Positions 33,371 through 42,068 are shown, counted from the first letter of the stretch. The stretch is DNA of 46,144 nt from Anaerolineae bacterium (GCA_013360465.1 JABWBO010000024.1:1-46144); one strand, 5' to 3'. Notes: a model not told the origin generated them from the sequence alone. A program made the numbers and translations.

Positions 33371-34441
33371 ATGACCGATCAACGCACCTCTTCCACGCCC
33401 GCCCCACCGCGCCCCAAGTCGTCCATCCTGTCGAGTCTGGGAAGGCTGGCTGCCGGCAACCGCCGCGCGCTCTTTCCCCTGCTGGCACTGGTACTCATCC
33501 TGCTCGGCAACTGGCTGATCTCGCCCAGCTTCTTTTCGATCCGCGTGGTCGAGGGGCGTATGCTGGGCAGCATCATCGACATCTTCAATCGCGGCGCGCC
33601 GACGGTGCTGCTGGCGATTGGCATGACGCTGGTCATCGCCACCAAGGGCATCGATCTTTCCGTCGGGGCAGTCATCGCCATCTGCGGCGCAGTCGCTGCC
33701 GTGCTGATCTCCACAACCGATCTGTCGCCATACGTCGTCATGCTGCTCAGCGTCGGCGCGGGCATTCTGTGCGGTCTGTGGAACGGCATCCTGGTCGCCA
33801 TCTTCGACATTCAGCCGTTCATCGCCACGTTGATCCTGATGGTGGTCGGGCGCGGCATCGCGCAGCTGATCACCGAGGGGCAGATCGCCGTCTTTAACAA
33901 CCCGACGCTGGAATTCATCGGCAAAGGGACGCTGTTCGGCATTCCTTTCGCCATCATCCTCACGGCGATAGTGTTCGTCATCGTGTATCTGTTCATCCGG
34001 CGCACTGCGCTGGGACTGCTGATCGAATCGGTCGGCGCGAACGCCCGCGCCAGCTACTACGCCGGCATCAACGCCCGGTTGATCACCCTGATGGTCTATG
34101 TGATCTCCGGGATATGCGCCGCCATCGCCGGGCTGATCATCACCACCGATATCAAAGGCGCAGACGCCAACAATGCCGGGCTGTGGCTGGAACTTGACGC
34201 CATCCTGGCGGTGGTCATCGGCGGGACGCTGCTCAGCGGCGGACGATTCTACCTGGCGCTGAGCGTGATCGGCGCGCTCATCATCCAGAGCATTCAGACC
34301 GGCATCTTCGTCAGCGGGCTGCCCCCGACCTTCAACCTGATCGTCCAGGCGGTGGTGATCCTGGCGATCCTGTTCCTCCAGTCCGAAGAATTCAGACGCC
34401 CCTTCGTGCGCGCCTGGAACCGCATGAGGAAAACAGCATGA
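33371..34441 (+). CDS. ytfT: YtfT-type sugar ABC permease
   Basis: A 356-residue polytopic membrane protein of the RbsC family. It matches E. coli YtfT along its length, for example DIFNRGAPTVLLAIGMTLVIA, GIDLSVGAVIAI, WNGILVAIFDIQPFIATLILM, RGIAQLITEGQIAVFN, and GADANNAGLWLELDAILAVVIGG. I prefer the ATG at 33371 with GGAG at 8 bases; a GTG at 33365 overlapping the previous stop is the alternative. It pairs with YjfF to form the channel, and its stop overlaps the start of yjfF (ATGA). Confidence 0.94.
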   Translation: MTDQRTSSTPAPPRPKSSILSSLGRLAAGNRRALFPLLALVLILLGNWLISPSFFSIRVVEGRMLGSIIDIFNRGAPTVLLAIGMTLVIATKGIDLSVGAVIAICGAVAAVLISTTDLSPYVVMLLSVGAGILCGLWNGILVAIFDIQPFIATLILMVVGRGIAQLITEGQIAVFNNPTLEFIGKGTLFGIPFAIILTAIVFVIVYLFIRRTALGLLIESVGANARASYYAGINARLITLMVYVISGICAAIAGLIITTDIKGADANNAGLWLELDAILAVVIGGTLLSGGRFYLALSVIGALIIQSIQTGIFVSGLPPTFNLIVQAVVILAILFLQSEEFRRPFVRAWNRMRKTA

Positions 34442-35472
34442 GATCGCGCGCCTTCCCGCTCATCGCCACCTTCGTCGTGTTCGTCGCGCTCTATCTGATC
34501 GGTTATCAGCGTTTTCCGGCGTTCGGCACAACGCGCGTGATCGCCAATTTCCTGACCGACAAATCCTTCCTGGGCATCGCCGCCGTCGGCATGACCTTCG
34601 TGATCATCGCCGGCGGCATCGACCTGTCGGTCGGCTCGGTCGTCGCCTTCACCGGCGTCTTCTGCGCCCTGGCAATCGGGCGACTGGGTATGCACCCGCT
34701 GGTCGCCTTCGCCGTCATCCTGCTGATCGGCGCGGCGTTCGGCGCGATCATGGGGGCGGTCATCCACTTCTACAAGATTCCGGCGTTCATCGTCACGCTG
34801 GCAGGCATGTTCCTGGCGCGCGGCGGCGCGTTCGTCCTCTCGCAGGAATCGCTGCCCATCGAACACTCGTTTTATGAGCTGATCGGCGACCTGTATTACG
34901 TCTTCCCAGACCGGGGCAGGCTGACCTTCGTCGCCGTCCTGTTCGTCGTCGTCCTGGTGGTGGGCATCGTCATCGCCCACTTCACCCGCTTTGGACGGAA
35001 CATCTACGCGATGGGCGGCAGCCGGGAAAGCGCAGCCAATGCCGCCCTGCTCCTGGGCGTGCCGATCGGGCGCACCACCATCATGGTCTACACCCTCAGC
35101 GCAGTGCTGGCGACGCTGTCCGGCATCGTCTATTCGCTCTATACCAGTTCAGGCTATCCCCGCGCCGCCGTCGGTCTGGAACTCGACGCGATTGCGGCGG
35201 TCGTCACCGGCGGCACGCTGCTGACGGGCGGCGTTGGCTTCGTCGCCGGGACGTTCGTCGGGGTGATGATCCAGGGGGTGATTCAGACCTACATCAATTT
35301 CGACGGCACGCTGAACAGCTGGTGGACCAAGATCGTGATCGGTCTGCTGCTCTTCCTGTTCATCATCATCCAGAAAGTCCTGACCAGCTACCGGGGCACG
35401 TTCACTTTCAGGCTGATTCCGGGGCTATCGCGCCGGGCGGCAGAGTCGAAGACGAGCGCGTCTCCACCGTGA
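34438..35472 (+). CDS. yjfF: YjfF-type sugar ABC permease
   Basis: A 344-residue membrane protein of the RbsC family. It matches E. coli YjfF: FLGIAAVGMTFVIIAGGIDLSVGSVVAFTG (as separate conserved blocks), KIPAFIVTLAGMFLARG, and QTYINFDGTLNSWWTKI near the C-terminus. Start and stop order show the same gene sequence as E. coli ytfQ-ytfR-ytfT-yjfF. It completes a galactofuranose-type importer. It is convergent with the DUF385 gene, 43 bases away, with no obvious terminator between. Confidence 0.94.
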   Translation: MRSRAFPLIATFVVFVALYLIGYQRFPAFGTTRVIANFLTDKSFLGIAAVGMTFVIIAGGIDLSVGSVVAFTGVFCALAIGRLGMHPLVAFAVILLIGAAFGAIMGAVIHFYKIPAFIVTLAGMFLARGGAFVLSQESLPIEHSFYELIGDLYYVFPDRGRLTFVAVLFVVVLVVGIVIAHFTRFGRNIYAMGGSRESAANAALLLGVPIGRTTIMVYTLSAVLATLSGIVYSLYTSSGYPRAAVGLELDAIAAVVTGGTLLTGGVGFVAGTFVGVMIQGVIQTYINFDGTLNSWWTKIVIGLLLFLFIIIQKVLTSYRGTFTFRLIPGLSRRAAESKTSASPP

Positions 35473-35515
35473 TTTGACGCTGAACCAGCGCTTTGCGGCG
35501 CGCGCTATCCTTCAG

Positions 35516-35980
35516 TCACGCGGCGATGGGGACGATGCGAAATGCCGGATAGTCCGCCGCTACCGCTTCAAACTGCGCAAGAGGCGCGTCTTTGCTGACC
35601 GCAATGTGCGGTCTCGCTCCTGGCGCGCGGCGCAGATAGGCTTTCAGGATCGGGGCGCGCCGCTCAGGGGGTACTTCCTCAAGCAGCACCGGGATGCGGC
35701 GTCCGCTGCGAATGAAGGCTTTCCCCTGAGTGGCGCGTACGTTCAGCACCCACTGCGCCTCGTCGCCCAGCATCGAGACCAGGTAGCGCTGTCCATCAAC
35801 GAGGGCGACCACGACGGGAAGCGCGATCACCCGCCCGGACTTCCTGCCGGTCACTTCCAGCGTGACGAGGTAATTCGGCGCGATCCCCGATGAATACACC
35901 GCCGCCCAGGCTCGGTTAAGCGCCTGAGCAAGCCAGTTGGGGCGGTTTCCGCGATACATCCAGCGCATGAGATCTTTCAC
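35516..35980 (-). CDS. deazaflavin(F420)-dependent nitroreductase-family protein (DUF385)
   Basis: A 154-residue split-barrel protein. The pattern NYLVTLEVTGRKSGRVIALPVVVALVDGQ (in blocks), YLVSMLGDEAQWVLNVRA and a C-terminal FRIVPI match the DUF385/Ddn family, whose members bind F420 or related flavins and reduce quinones or nitro compounds, or have unknown roles. It is a short form without a membrane helix. It lies downstream of the large membrane protein gene on the same strand. If the host makes F420, this and the LLM oxidoreductase nearby may share that cofactor. Confidence 0.85.
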   Translation of the reverse strand: MKDLMRWMYRGNRPNWLAQALNRAWAAVYSSGIAPNYLVTLEVTGRKSGRVIALPVVVALVDGQRYLVSMLGDEAQWVLNVRATQGKAFIRSGRRIPVLLEEVPPERRAPILKAYLRRAPGARPHIAVSKDAPLAQFEAVAADYPAFRIVPIAA

Positions 35981-36062
35981 GATCTTCCCTCGGCAGTTTC
36001 AGAACGACACACTTTCCCTATACGCAGCGGCAGCCGAATCGTTTCGAGGCATAAGGCGACGC

Positions 36063-36083
36063 CGCATCCTGGACCAGGATGCG
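36063..36083 (-). terminator. hairpin after the large membrane protein gene
   Basis: CGCATCCT (36063-36070) and AGGATGCG (36076-36083) form a perfect 8-bp stem with a 5-base loop, 5 bases beyond the stop at 36089 on the minus strand. The tail is not clearly T-rich. Confidence 0.5.
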
Positions 36084-36088
36084 CCCGC

Positions 36089-38266
36089 TCAAGAGGCGTC
36101 GTTGACGATGGTGATCCGGTCCACCATGATGCTGAGGGGACGATCATCCTCGCCCAAGCCGACCGCGCGCGGGGTCAGCCGGTCGTCGAACGCCAGGCTG
36201 ATCTGCGCCCGTCCATCCCCCACCCTGGTGAAGTCAAAGTGGTAGTCTGACAGGGACTCCGGGGCGACAAGCAGCGGATCGCCCGCCGCTGCGCCATCGA
36301 TCAACAGCGTCACCCGGCGCGGCGTGTGGAACGCCTGCGCCGTCAGGATCAGCGAATAGCTGCCGGCGGGGAGATCGACGGCGACCGAGGCGATCTCCGC
36401 CGCGCCCGCCCAGCGCACCGTCGTGTCGAAGATCGCCTCAGGGTAATGCCAGCCCGCGCCGAGATACGGGAGTTCGGCGTCCGCGCCGAGGTCGATCTCC
36501 CATGCGCCGCCTGATGCCGCCGGCGATGAAGGGGGGCAGCCGTCGGGGTGGGCGGTTGTTCGATAGGCGATCAGGTCGCCTTCGGTGGTATGCCAGCAGA
36601 CCAGATCGGGATGGGCATTGAAGAAGGCGATGATCTCGTCTAGTGCCGCCTGATTCGGGGCGATCAGGTCGCGGTGGATGACGAAATAGCCGATGCTCCA
36701 CGCGGCGATGCGCTCCCGCATCTGCGCCGCGACGGTCTCCGCCTCCAAAAAGCGGCGCTGACCGAGCCACGCCAGCATCGGGTCGTCGGTGTTCATGTAG
36801 AAGTAGCGATAGGTCGGCGTGCGCGAGATATGCCCGTTGACCATGCGCTTGCCGTGAATCGTGCCGTAATACTGAAGCTCGGCATAGCGCGCATCGCCGA
36901 CGATGCCCTCGCCGGATGCGCCGCCGGTGGGAATTTCCACGACAACATAGTCGTATGGCTCTTCGCCGATCTGCTCGTAGAAGGTGTAGCGCGGCGGCAG
37001 CGGTCGGACGGGCAGCGGCTGAAGCGCCCGCGTATCGACGGCGACCAGCAGGAGCAGCAGCGGCGGCAGAATACGCGCCAGACGCCCGCCACGCAGCCGA
37101 CGATTCAGGATGCCGAGGGCGAAACAGAGCGCCGGGATCATGAAGACGGGCAAGAAGCGTTCCGGGTAGCGCACCATGCCGCCGAACAGTTCGTGCAGCG
37201 CGCGGTACGGCAGGAAAAAGGTCGCGCCGCCGATCTGCACGTCGGGACCCGCCGAGAGGATCAGCGGGAGAGGGATCATCAGAAGCCACAAGCCGAGCGG
37301 CGTGCGCCGCCCTGCTCTCTCGTGATCACGGTATGGCTTCCACAGCGCCAAACCGATCACCAGCAGCGGCAGCAGCACGCTCCCGACGGATACGCCCCAG
37401 GCGCAGTGCGTCACGTAGCAGGTCGGGAACTCGATAGGCACGGCGCGCTCGACGGGCGTGGGCGATAACCCCGTCCGGTCAAAGCGGATCGCCTCGTCGA
37501 GCGGTCCGACGGCTGCCCCCAGTGTCAGACCGATCACAACGGCGGCGGCTCCGGCGGCGACCAGCACCGGCGCTCGGCGCGGGGCACGCCACAATGTCCA
37601 CAGCGTGTAGGGGATGATCAGCGGGGCGATAAACAGGGGCATCTGCAGGTCGGTGAGGATCATCCCCCACAGGACCGCGCCAAGCGCCAGCGCCCAGCCC
37701 CACAGCCGCCATCCAGCGCTGACGGCAAGGCGTTTCCAAGTCAGCAGCGCGACCGGCAGCCAGAACCACGCCATCAAGTTGATCAACGTCCAGCGGGCGC
37801 TGGTGGTCATCAGCGGCATCCATTCCAGCATCGCCGCGCCGACCAGCGCCCACCCCGGTGCGATCCCTTCGTCGCGCAGCAGCAGGTAGAAGGCGAATCC
37901 GGTCAGCGTATAGCCGGCAAGGAATACTGCCGTCATGGCGACCACCGTCCCGCCCATCGGCGCGATCAGCGCCCACAGGGGATACCACAGCGGCGTGAGG
38001 GGATGCAGCGCCAGGCTGGAGGTCTGCGGAGCGAAGACGTAGTTCGTCTCGTAGATATCGAGACCGGTGGTCAGCGCGTGACGCACCCACCACTCGTTCC
38101 AGTGATAGTGGAAATAGTCGGTCACCACCGGCACGATGTCGGTCGTAACCTGATCCGGCAGGCGGAAGATCGGGTTGTAGAGCGCCAGGAATGCCAGCAG
38201 GAGGCACACCAGCAGCGCGGCGGCGTCAACACGGGGAATCGTCAGGTTTCGAATGGACGGACTCAT
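36089..38266 (-). CDS. large polytopic membrane protein, possible GT-C glycosyltransferase-like
   Basis: A 725-residue protein starting at the ATG at 38266 (a TTG at 38308 is an alternative; neither has a clear ribosome site). The first ~450 residues contain about ten to twelve hydrophobic segments with an early extracytoplasmic loop bearing TDIVPVVTDYFHYHWNEWW, reminiscent of the acidic first loop of GT-C enzymes. A soluble middle part (VVVEIPTGGASGEG, then RMVNGHISRTPTYRYFYM) and a C-terminal beta-rich domain of ~130 residues (AVDLPAGSYSLILTAQAF, LLIDG) resemble the YfhO/oligosaccharyl-type envelope proteins. Its function is unknown; cell-surface glycan or lipid modification is the likeliest. 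Confidence 0.7.
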   Translation of the reverse strand: MSPSIRNLTIPRVDAAALLVCLLLAFLALYNPIFRLPDQVTTDIVPVVTDYFHYHWNEWWVRHALTTGLDIYETNYVFAPQTSSLALHPLTPLWYPLWALIAPMGGTVVAMTAVFLAGYTLTGFAFYLLLRDEGIAPGWALVGAAMLEWMPLMTTSARWTLINLMAWFWLPVALLTWKRLAVSAGWRLWGWALALGAVLWGMILTDLQMPLFIAPLIIPYTLWTLWRAPRRAPVLVAAGAAAVVIGLTLGAAVGPLDEAIRFDRTGLSPTPVERAVPIEFPTCYVTHCAWGVSVGSVLLPLLVIGLALWKPYRDHERAGRRTPLGLWLLMIPLPLILSAGPDVQIGGATFFLPYRALHELFGGMVRYPERFLPVFMIPALCFALGILNRRLRGGRLARILPPLLLLLVAVDTRALQPLPVRPLPPRYTFYEQIGEEPYDYVVVEIPTGGASGEGIVGDARYAELQYYGTIHGKRMVNGHISRTPTYRYFYMNTDDPMLAWLGQRRFLEAETVAAQMRERIAAWSIGYFVIHRDLIAPNQAALDEIIAFFNAHPDLVCWHTTEGDLIAYRTTAHPDGCPPSSPAASGGAWEIDLGADAELPYLGAGWHYPEAIFDTTVRWAGAAEIASVAVDLPAGSYSLILTAQAFHTPRRVTLLIDGAAAGDPLLVAPESLSDYHFDFTRVGDGRAQISLAFDDRLTPRAVGLGEDDRPLSIMVDRITIVNDAS

Positions 38267-38383
38267 GTCGGCGAGTATATCCCGGACTGCGGCAGATGTG
38301 ACATGCAAGCGAAGGAAAGCGGTGTTACACTTGAGGAAGAAACTTACGCTTCAGGGTTCAAAATGTAACGAAAGGGATTTGAA
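38267..38383. promoter_or_regulatory. divergent intergenic region upstream of the LLM/hydantoinase genes
   Basis: 117 bases separate the membrane protein gene from the LLM oxidoreductase gene. GTTACA (38324-38329) and TGTAAC (38364-38369) form a widely spaced inverted pair. AAAGGGA serves as ribosome site for the LLM gene. No convincing -35/-10 pair was found. Confidence 0.25.
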
Positions 38384-39397
38384 ATGGAATTTGGCATCAC
38401 CTTCAAAGGGGATATTGACCCGAAGCGCACGGTCAACCTTGCCCGCATGGCGGAGCAAGCCGGGTTCAGCTATGCCTGGTTTTTTGATTCCCACGTGCTG
38501 TGGCGCGAATGCTATGTCACCATGGCGATGTGCATGGAACACACGACCGACATGCGTTTTGGACCGTGTGTGACCAACCCCGGCGTGCGCGACTGGTCGG
38601 TAGCAGCGAGCCTTTTCGGGACGCTGGCGCTGCAAAGCGGCGGGCGCTTCGACATGGGCGTAGGGCGCGGCGACAGCTCGCGCCGGGTACTCGGTCGTAA
38701 GCCGGAGACGGTGGAGACGATGGTCGCCTTCGCCGATTCTGTGAAGCGCATGATTCGCGGCGAGTCGGTCAAGTACAGCGAAGACTATGCCGAAGTGCAG
38801 TTTCCCTGGACGAACGGCTATGAACTGCCGGTGTGGATCGCCGCGTATGGTCCCAAGGCGCTGGCGGCGGCGGGTGAACATGCCAACGGGCTGATCATCC
38901 AGCTTGCCGATCCCTGGCTGGTGAAGTGGTTCGCCGACCAGGCGGTCGATGCCGGCAAAGCCGCCGGGCGCGACATGTCGGGCTTCAGGGTGCTGTCGGC
39001 TGCGCCGGTGTGGGTGGGCGACATGAAGAAAGCGCGCGAGCAGACGCGCTGGTTCCCGGCGATGGTCGGCAATCACGTCGCCGATCTGGTCGAACGCTAC
39101 GGGCGCGAAGGCGGCTCGGTTCCCAAGCGGCTGACCGACTATATCGAGGGACGCAAGGGCTACGACTACCGGCATCACGCCGATAAGGACGCCGACCATC
39201 TGGGTTTCATCAAGGAAGATATCATCGACAGCTTCGGAATCCTGGGCGAAGTCGATCAGCATCTTGAGAAACTGAAGGAACTGGAGTCGCTGGGCGTGAC
39301 GCAGTTCAACATCTATCTGATGTGCGGCGACGAAGAGCGCATGGTCGAGGAGTACGGCAAGCACATCCTGCCGCAGTTTAGGGCGGTTTCGTCGTAG
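38384..39397 (+). CDS. LLM-class (luciferase-like) flavin/F420-dependent oxidoreductase
   Basis: A 337-residue TIM-barrel of the luciferase-like family: LARMAEQAGFSYAWFFDSH, LQSGGRFDMGVGRGDSSRRV, PVWIAAYGPKALAAAGEHANGLI and a C-terminal GVTQFNIYL. It resembles the putative F420-dependent subgroup that I recall near dihydropyrimidinase genes (TIGR03842 type). It starts with an AAAGGGA site and ends 15 bases before the hydantoinase gene, so both should work on the same nitrogen-ring compound, for instance oxidation or reduction of a pyrimidine or hydantoin. Whether it uses F420 or FMN cannot be seen. Confidence 0.85.
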   Translation: MEFGITFKGDIDPKRTVNLARMAEQAGFSYAWFFDSHVLWRECYVTMAMCMEHTTDMRFGPCVTNPGVRDWSVAASLFGTLALQSGGRFDMGVGRGDSSRRVLGRKPETVETMVAFADSVKRMIRGESVKYSEDYAEVQFPWTNGYELPVWIAAYGPKALAAAGEHANGLIIQLADPWLVKWFADQAVDAGKAAGRDMSGFRVLSAAPVWVGDMKKAREQTRWFPAMVGNHVADLVERYGREGGSVPKRLTDYIEGRKGYDYRHHADKDADHLGFIKEDIIDSFGILGEVDQHLEKLKELESLGVTQFNIYLMCGDEERMVEEYGKHILPQFRAVSS

Positions 39398-39412
39398 GTA
39401 AGGAGGGTCAAC

Positions 39413-40888
39413 ATGGGAACATTGTTCAAGGGCGGGACGATCATCACCGCCAGCGACATGATCCAGGCGGATGTCCTGGTCGAAGGCGAAAAGATCGTCA
39501 CTATCGGACAAAATCTGAGTGGGCGCGGGCACGAAGTGGTCAGCTGCCGGGGCAAGTACGTGATGCCCGGCGGCATTGATGTGCATACGCATCTGGACCT
39601 GGCGTTCGGCGGAACCTACAGCAACGACGATTTCGACACCGGGCACAAAGCGGCGGCGTTCGGCGGCACGACCATGCACATCGACTTCGCCATTCAGCCG
39701 AAGGGCGGCAGCCTGGCGGATGGGCTGAAAGTCTGGCGCGAAAAAGCGAAGCTGGCGCAGATCGATTACGCCTTCCACATGGCGATCACCGACCTGCGCG
39801 ACGACGTGATGGCGGAAATTCCGACGATGGTCGCCGAGGGCGTCACCAGCCTGAAGCTGTTCATGGCGTATAAGAACGTCTTTCAGGTCGATGACCGCAC
39901 GCTCTACCGCGCCATGCAGGTGGCGGCGCAGCACGGCATGATCGTCATGGTTCACGCCGAAAATGGCGATGTTGAAGAACAACTGCGCCTGCAGCTCCTC
40001 GCCGAAGGCAAGACCGACCCGGTATGGCACTACTCATCGCGCCCGCCGGAGATCGAAGGCGAGGCGACCAACCGCGCTGTTGTCATGTCCGGTCTGACCG
40101 GATGCCCGCTCTACGTGGTACACATGACCTGCGATCAGTCGGTGGCGGCGCTGCGGCGCGGGCGGGCGCTCGGCTACCCGGTCATGGGCGAATCCTGCGT
40201 GCAGTATTTCCACATCACGCGCGACAAACACCTGGGCGCGCCGGGCTTTGAGGGCGCGAAATACGTCTGTTCGCCGCCCGTCCGCAACGCTGAACACCAT
40301 GCCATTTTGTGGCAGGCGGTACGCGATGGCACGCTCCAGGTGGTCAGCACCGATCACTGCGATTTCTGGTATGAGGGGGGCGTCGGTCCCTGGCAGGAGT
40401 GGTCGGCGGCGCACAACGGCGGCGACTGGGCGGCGTTCGAGGCGCAGGACCCCAGCTATCGTCGTCCGGGCAAGGAATTGGGCAAGGGTAATTTCGCCAA
40501 GATTCCTAACGGGCTGCCGGCAATCGAAGACCGCATGATGGTCATGTGGCATCTGGGCGTGAACAGCGGCAAGATTTCGCCGCAGCGCTTCGTCGAACTG
40601 AACTGCACCAACCCGGCGCGCATCTTCGGCATGTACCCACGCAAGGGGACGATTGCCGTCGGTGCGGATGCCGATATCGCCATCTGGGACCCGAAGAAGA
40701 CGAGAGTGCTGAGCGCCAAGACGCACCACATGCGCTGCGACTACAACATGTTCGAGGGTATGCGGGTCAAGGGCGTGCCGGTGATGGTCTTCCAGCGTGG
40801 GGTCAAGCTGCTGGACGGCGACGCCTGGCTGGGCAGTAACGGTCGGGGGCAGTACATCGCTCGGAAAGCGCACGCGCCGGTGATCTGA
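39413..40888 (+). CDS. hydA: dihydropyrimidinase / D-hydantoinase
   Basis: A 491-residue cyclic amidohydrolase. Metal ligands H58 and H60 (GGIDVHTHLD), the lysine expected to be carboxylated, K148 (SLKLFMAYK), His residues in MVHAENGD and VVHMTCDQ, and the catalytic Asp in STDHCDFW are present. It opens dihydropyrimidine or hydantoin rings to N-carbamoyl amino acids. AAGGAGG precedes the ATG. Downstream carbamoyl hydrolase and upstream dihydropyrimidine dehydrogenase genes are not in the window; the LLM protein may supply the redox step. A GC-rich hairpin follows. Confidence 0.93.
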   Translation: MGTLFKGGTIITASDMIQADVLVEGEKIVTIGQNLSGRGHEVVSCRGKYVMPGGIDVHTHLDLAFGGTYSNDDFDTGHKAAAFGGTTMHIDFAIQPKGGSLADGLKVWREKAKLAQIDYAFHMAITDLRDDVMAEIPTMVAEGVTSLKLFMAYKNVFQVDDRTLYRAMQVAAQHGMIVMVHAENGDVEEQLRLQLLAEGKTDPVWHYSSRPPEIEGEATNRAVVMSGLTGCPLYVVHMTCDQSVAALRRGRALGYPVMGESCVQYFHITRDKHLGAPGFEGAKYVCSPPVRNAEHHAILWQAVRDGTLQVVSTDHCDFWYEGGVGPWQEWSAAHNGGDWAAFEAQDPSYRRPGKELGKGNFAKIPNGLPAIEDRMMVMWHLGVNSGKISPQRFVELNCTNPARIFGMYPRKGTIAVGADADIAIWDPKKTRVLSAKTHHMRCDYNMFEGMRVKGVPVMVFQRGVKLLDGDAWLGSNGRGQYIARKAHAPVI

Positions 40889-40907
40889 CCGCGCGGCGCA
40901 GCTTCAG

Positions 40908-40931
40908 GGGCGGGCGCAGGCACGCCCGCCC
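40908..40931. terminator. GGGC-stem hairpin between convergent genes
   Basis: GGGCGGGCG (40908-40916) and CGCCCGCCC (40923-40931) form a perfect 9-bp stem with a 6-base loop, 19 bases after the hydantoinase stop. It has the same design as the repeats at 13-65 and 31808-31829, and as a symmetrical hairpin may help end both converging transcripts. Confidence 0.55.
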
Positions 40932-41018
40932 TGCCAACAAGCCGCGTCAGAATGCGCACTCCGCAGCCGCTGTGATTGAGTCCAAACAGGATCGACTGTT
41001 CCCCTCACCGCGACAGCA

Positions 41019-41693
41019 TCATTTCGAACGAACACGCCGAATCACATTCAGCGTAGCCTGCGTCAGATGGCTGATGGCTTCGTAATTGCCCGCCGCGATC
41101 CAGTCGCTTCGCAGCAGCCGGCTGCCCATACCCACCGCAGCCACCCCGGCATCAAACCACGCCCGCAGATTGTCTTCCTCGGGCGTGACGCCGCCGGTCG
41201 GCATCAGGCGGGTCCAGGGGCGAGGCGCAAGCGCATCCTTCACAAAACCCGGTCCCCCTGCTGCCGCGCCAGGAAACAGCTTGACGATCTCTGCGCCCCA
41301 TTCCTCGGCAGCCGCGATCTCGTTCAACGTGCCGCAGCCCGGCATGTAGGCGATCTTGCGGCGGTTGCACAGCCGAGCCGTCTCCTCATTAAAGGTGGGT
41401 CCAACGATGAAATTGGCGCCATGGGCGATATAGAGCGCCGCCGTCGCGGCATCATCGACCGACCCAATGCCGACGATCATGTTCGGGTGGGCAGCAGCGC
41501 AGTATTTGACCAGCGCGGCGAAGACTTCCAGCGCATCCTCGCCGCGATTGGTGAATTCCAGCGCCCGGCTGCCCCCCTCGGCAAGCGCGCTCGTGACAGC
41601 CCGGGCAGTTTCGACCTGTCCGTGATAGAAGAGCGGCATCATGCCGTCTTGCAGCAGTGTCGAATAGACGGTCAAACGGTCAAAACGTGCCAT
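41019..41693 (-). CDS. eda: 2-dehydro-3-deoxy-phosphogluconate / 4-hydroxy-2-oxoglutarate aldolase (KDPG/KHG aldolase)
   Basis: A 224-residue class I aldolase. I start at the ATG at 41693 (AAAGGA at 10 bases); the frame is open to 41846 but the 51 extra residues match nothing I know in Eda. Key residues E46 (ALEFTNR), the PGCGTLNE phosphate-side segment and Schiff-base K138 (EIVKLFPG), then MPTGGVTPEEDN, fit Eda. It splits KDPG into pyruvate and glyceraldehyde-3-phosphate or acts on related 2-keto-3-deoxy acids. It stands alone, convergent with the hydantoinase gene. Confidence 0.92.
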   Translation of the reverse strand: MARFDRLTVYSTLLQDGMMPLFYHGQVETARAVTSALAEGGSRALEFTNRGEDALEVFAALVKYCAAAHPNMIVGIGSVDDAATAALYIAHGANFIVGPTFNEETARLCNRRKIAYMPGCGTLNEIAAAEEWGAEIVKLFPGAAAGGPGFVKDALAPRPWTRLMPTGGVTPEEDNLRAWFDAGVAAVGMGSRLLRSDWIAAGNYEAISHLTQATLNVIRRVRSK

Positions 41694-41939
41694 GTACTTT
41701 CGTCCTTTCAGGCGCGGACGCAGTTCCGCAGCTGCGTCATCGAGTTTGGTGACATACTCCGAGGTGAGTTGAACATCGAAAACTTCGACGATCACCTGTG
41801 CCCAGCCATACGACAAGTCAATCCACCCGCCGATCTTCATCTTCAATCGTGAGTGAGACTGCGATGTGACTCTACATCGAGCTATCGACGTCGTCCAGAT
41901 AGTCGGTGCAGTGTGACAGCCTCACGGAGGAAATCGATT

Positions 41940-42068
41940 GTGGCGGTCGTCGCAGAAGTGATGACGAACATCGGCGCGGCACCGAGCAGCATCCCATACT
42001 CGGACTTTGTGGATAGATGCGTTGGTCCTATGATTGGTCTTATCCGGATGGTCACTGAACCCTCTTGA
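41940..42068 (+). CDS. possible 42-residue leader ORF upstream of the kinase
   Basis: A GTG start at 41940 lies 9 bases after GGAGG (41926-41930). The frame ends at 42068, 12 bases before the kinase ATG. The product would be a hydrophobic, slightly acidic peptide (VAVVAEVMTNIGAAP at its start). I recognise no family, and the same stretch also contains the predicted kinase promoter, so it may be chance. Confidence 0.2.
   Translation: MAVVAEVMTNIGAAPSSIPYSDFVDRCVGPMIGLIRMVTEPS
42007..42034 (+). promoter_or_regulatory. candidate promoter of the kinase gene
   Basis: TTGTGG (42007-42012) and TATGAT (42029-42034) are 16 bases apart. The -10 matches at five of six positions, the -35 at only three, so the call is tentative. 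Transcription would start about 40 bases before the kinase ATG. Confidence 0.35.

Noticed and set aside
41694-41846. 51-residue N-terminal extension of the KDPG aldolase
   Set aside because: Not part of known Eda proteins; the ATG at 41693 has an AAAGGA site.
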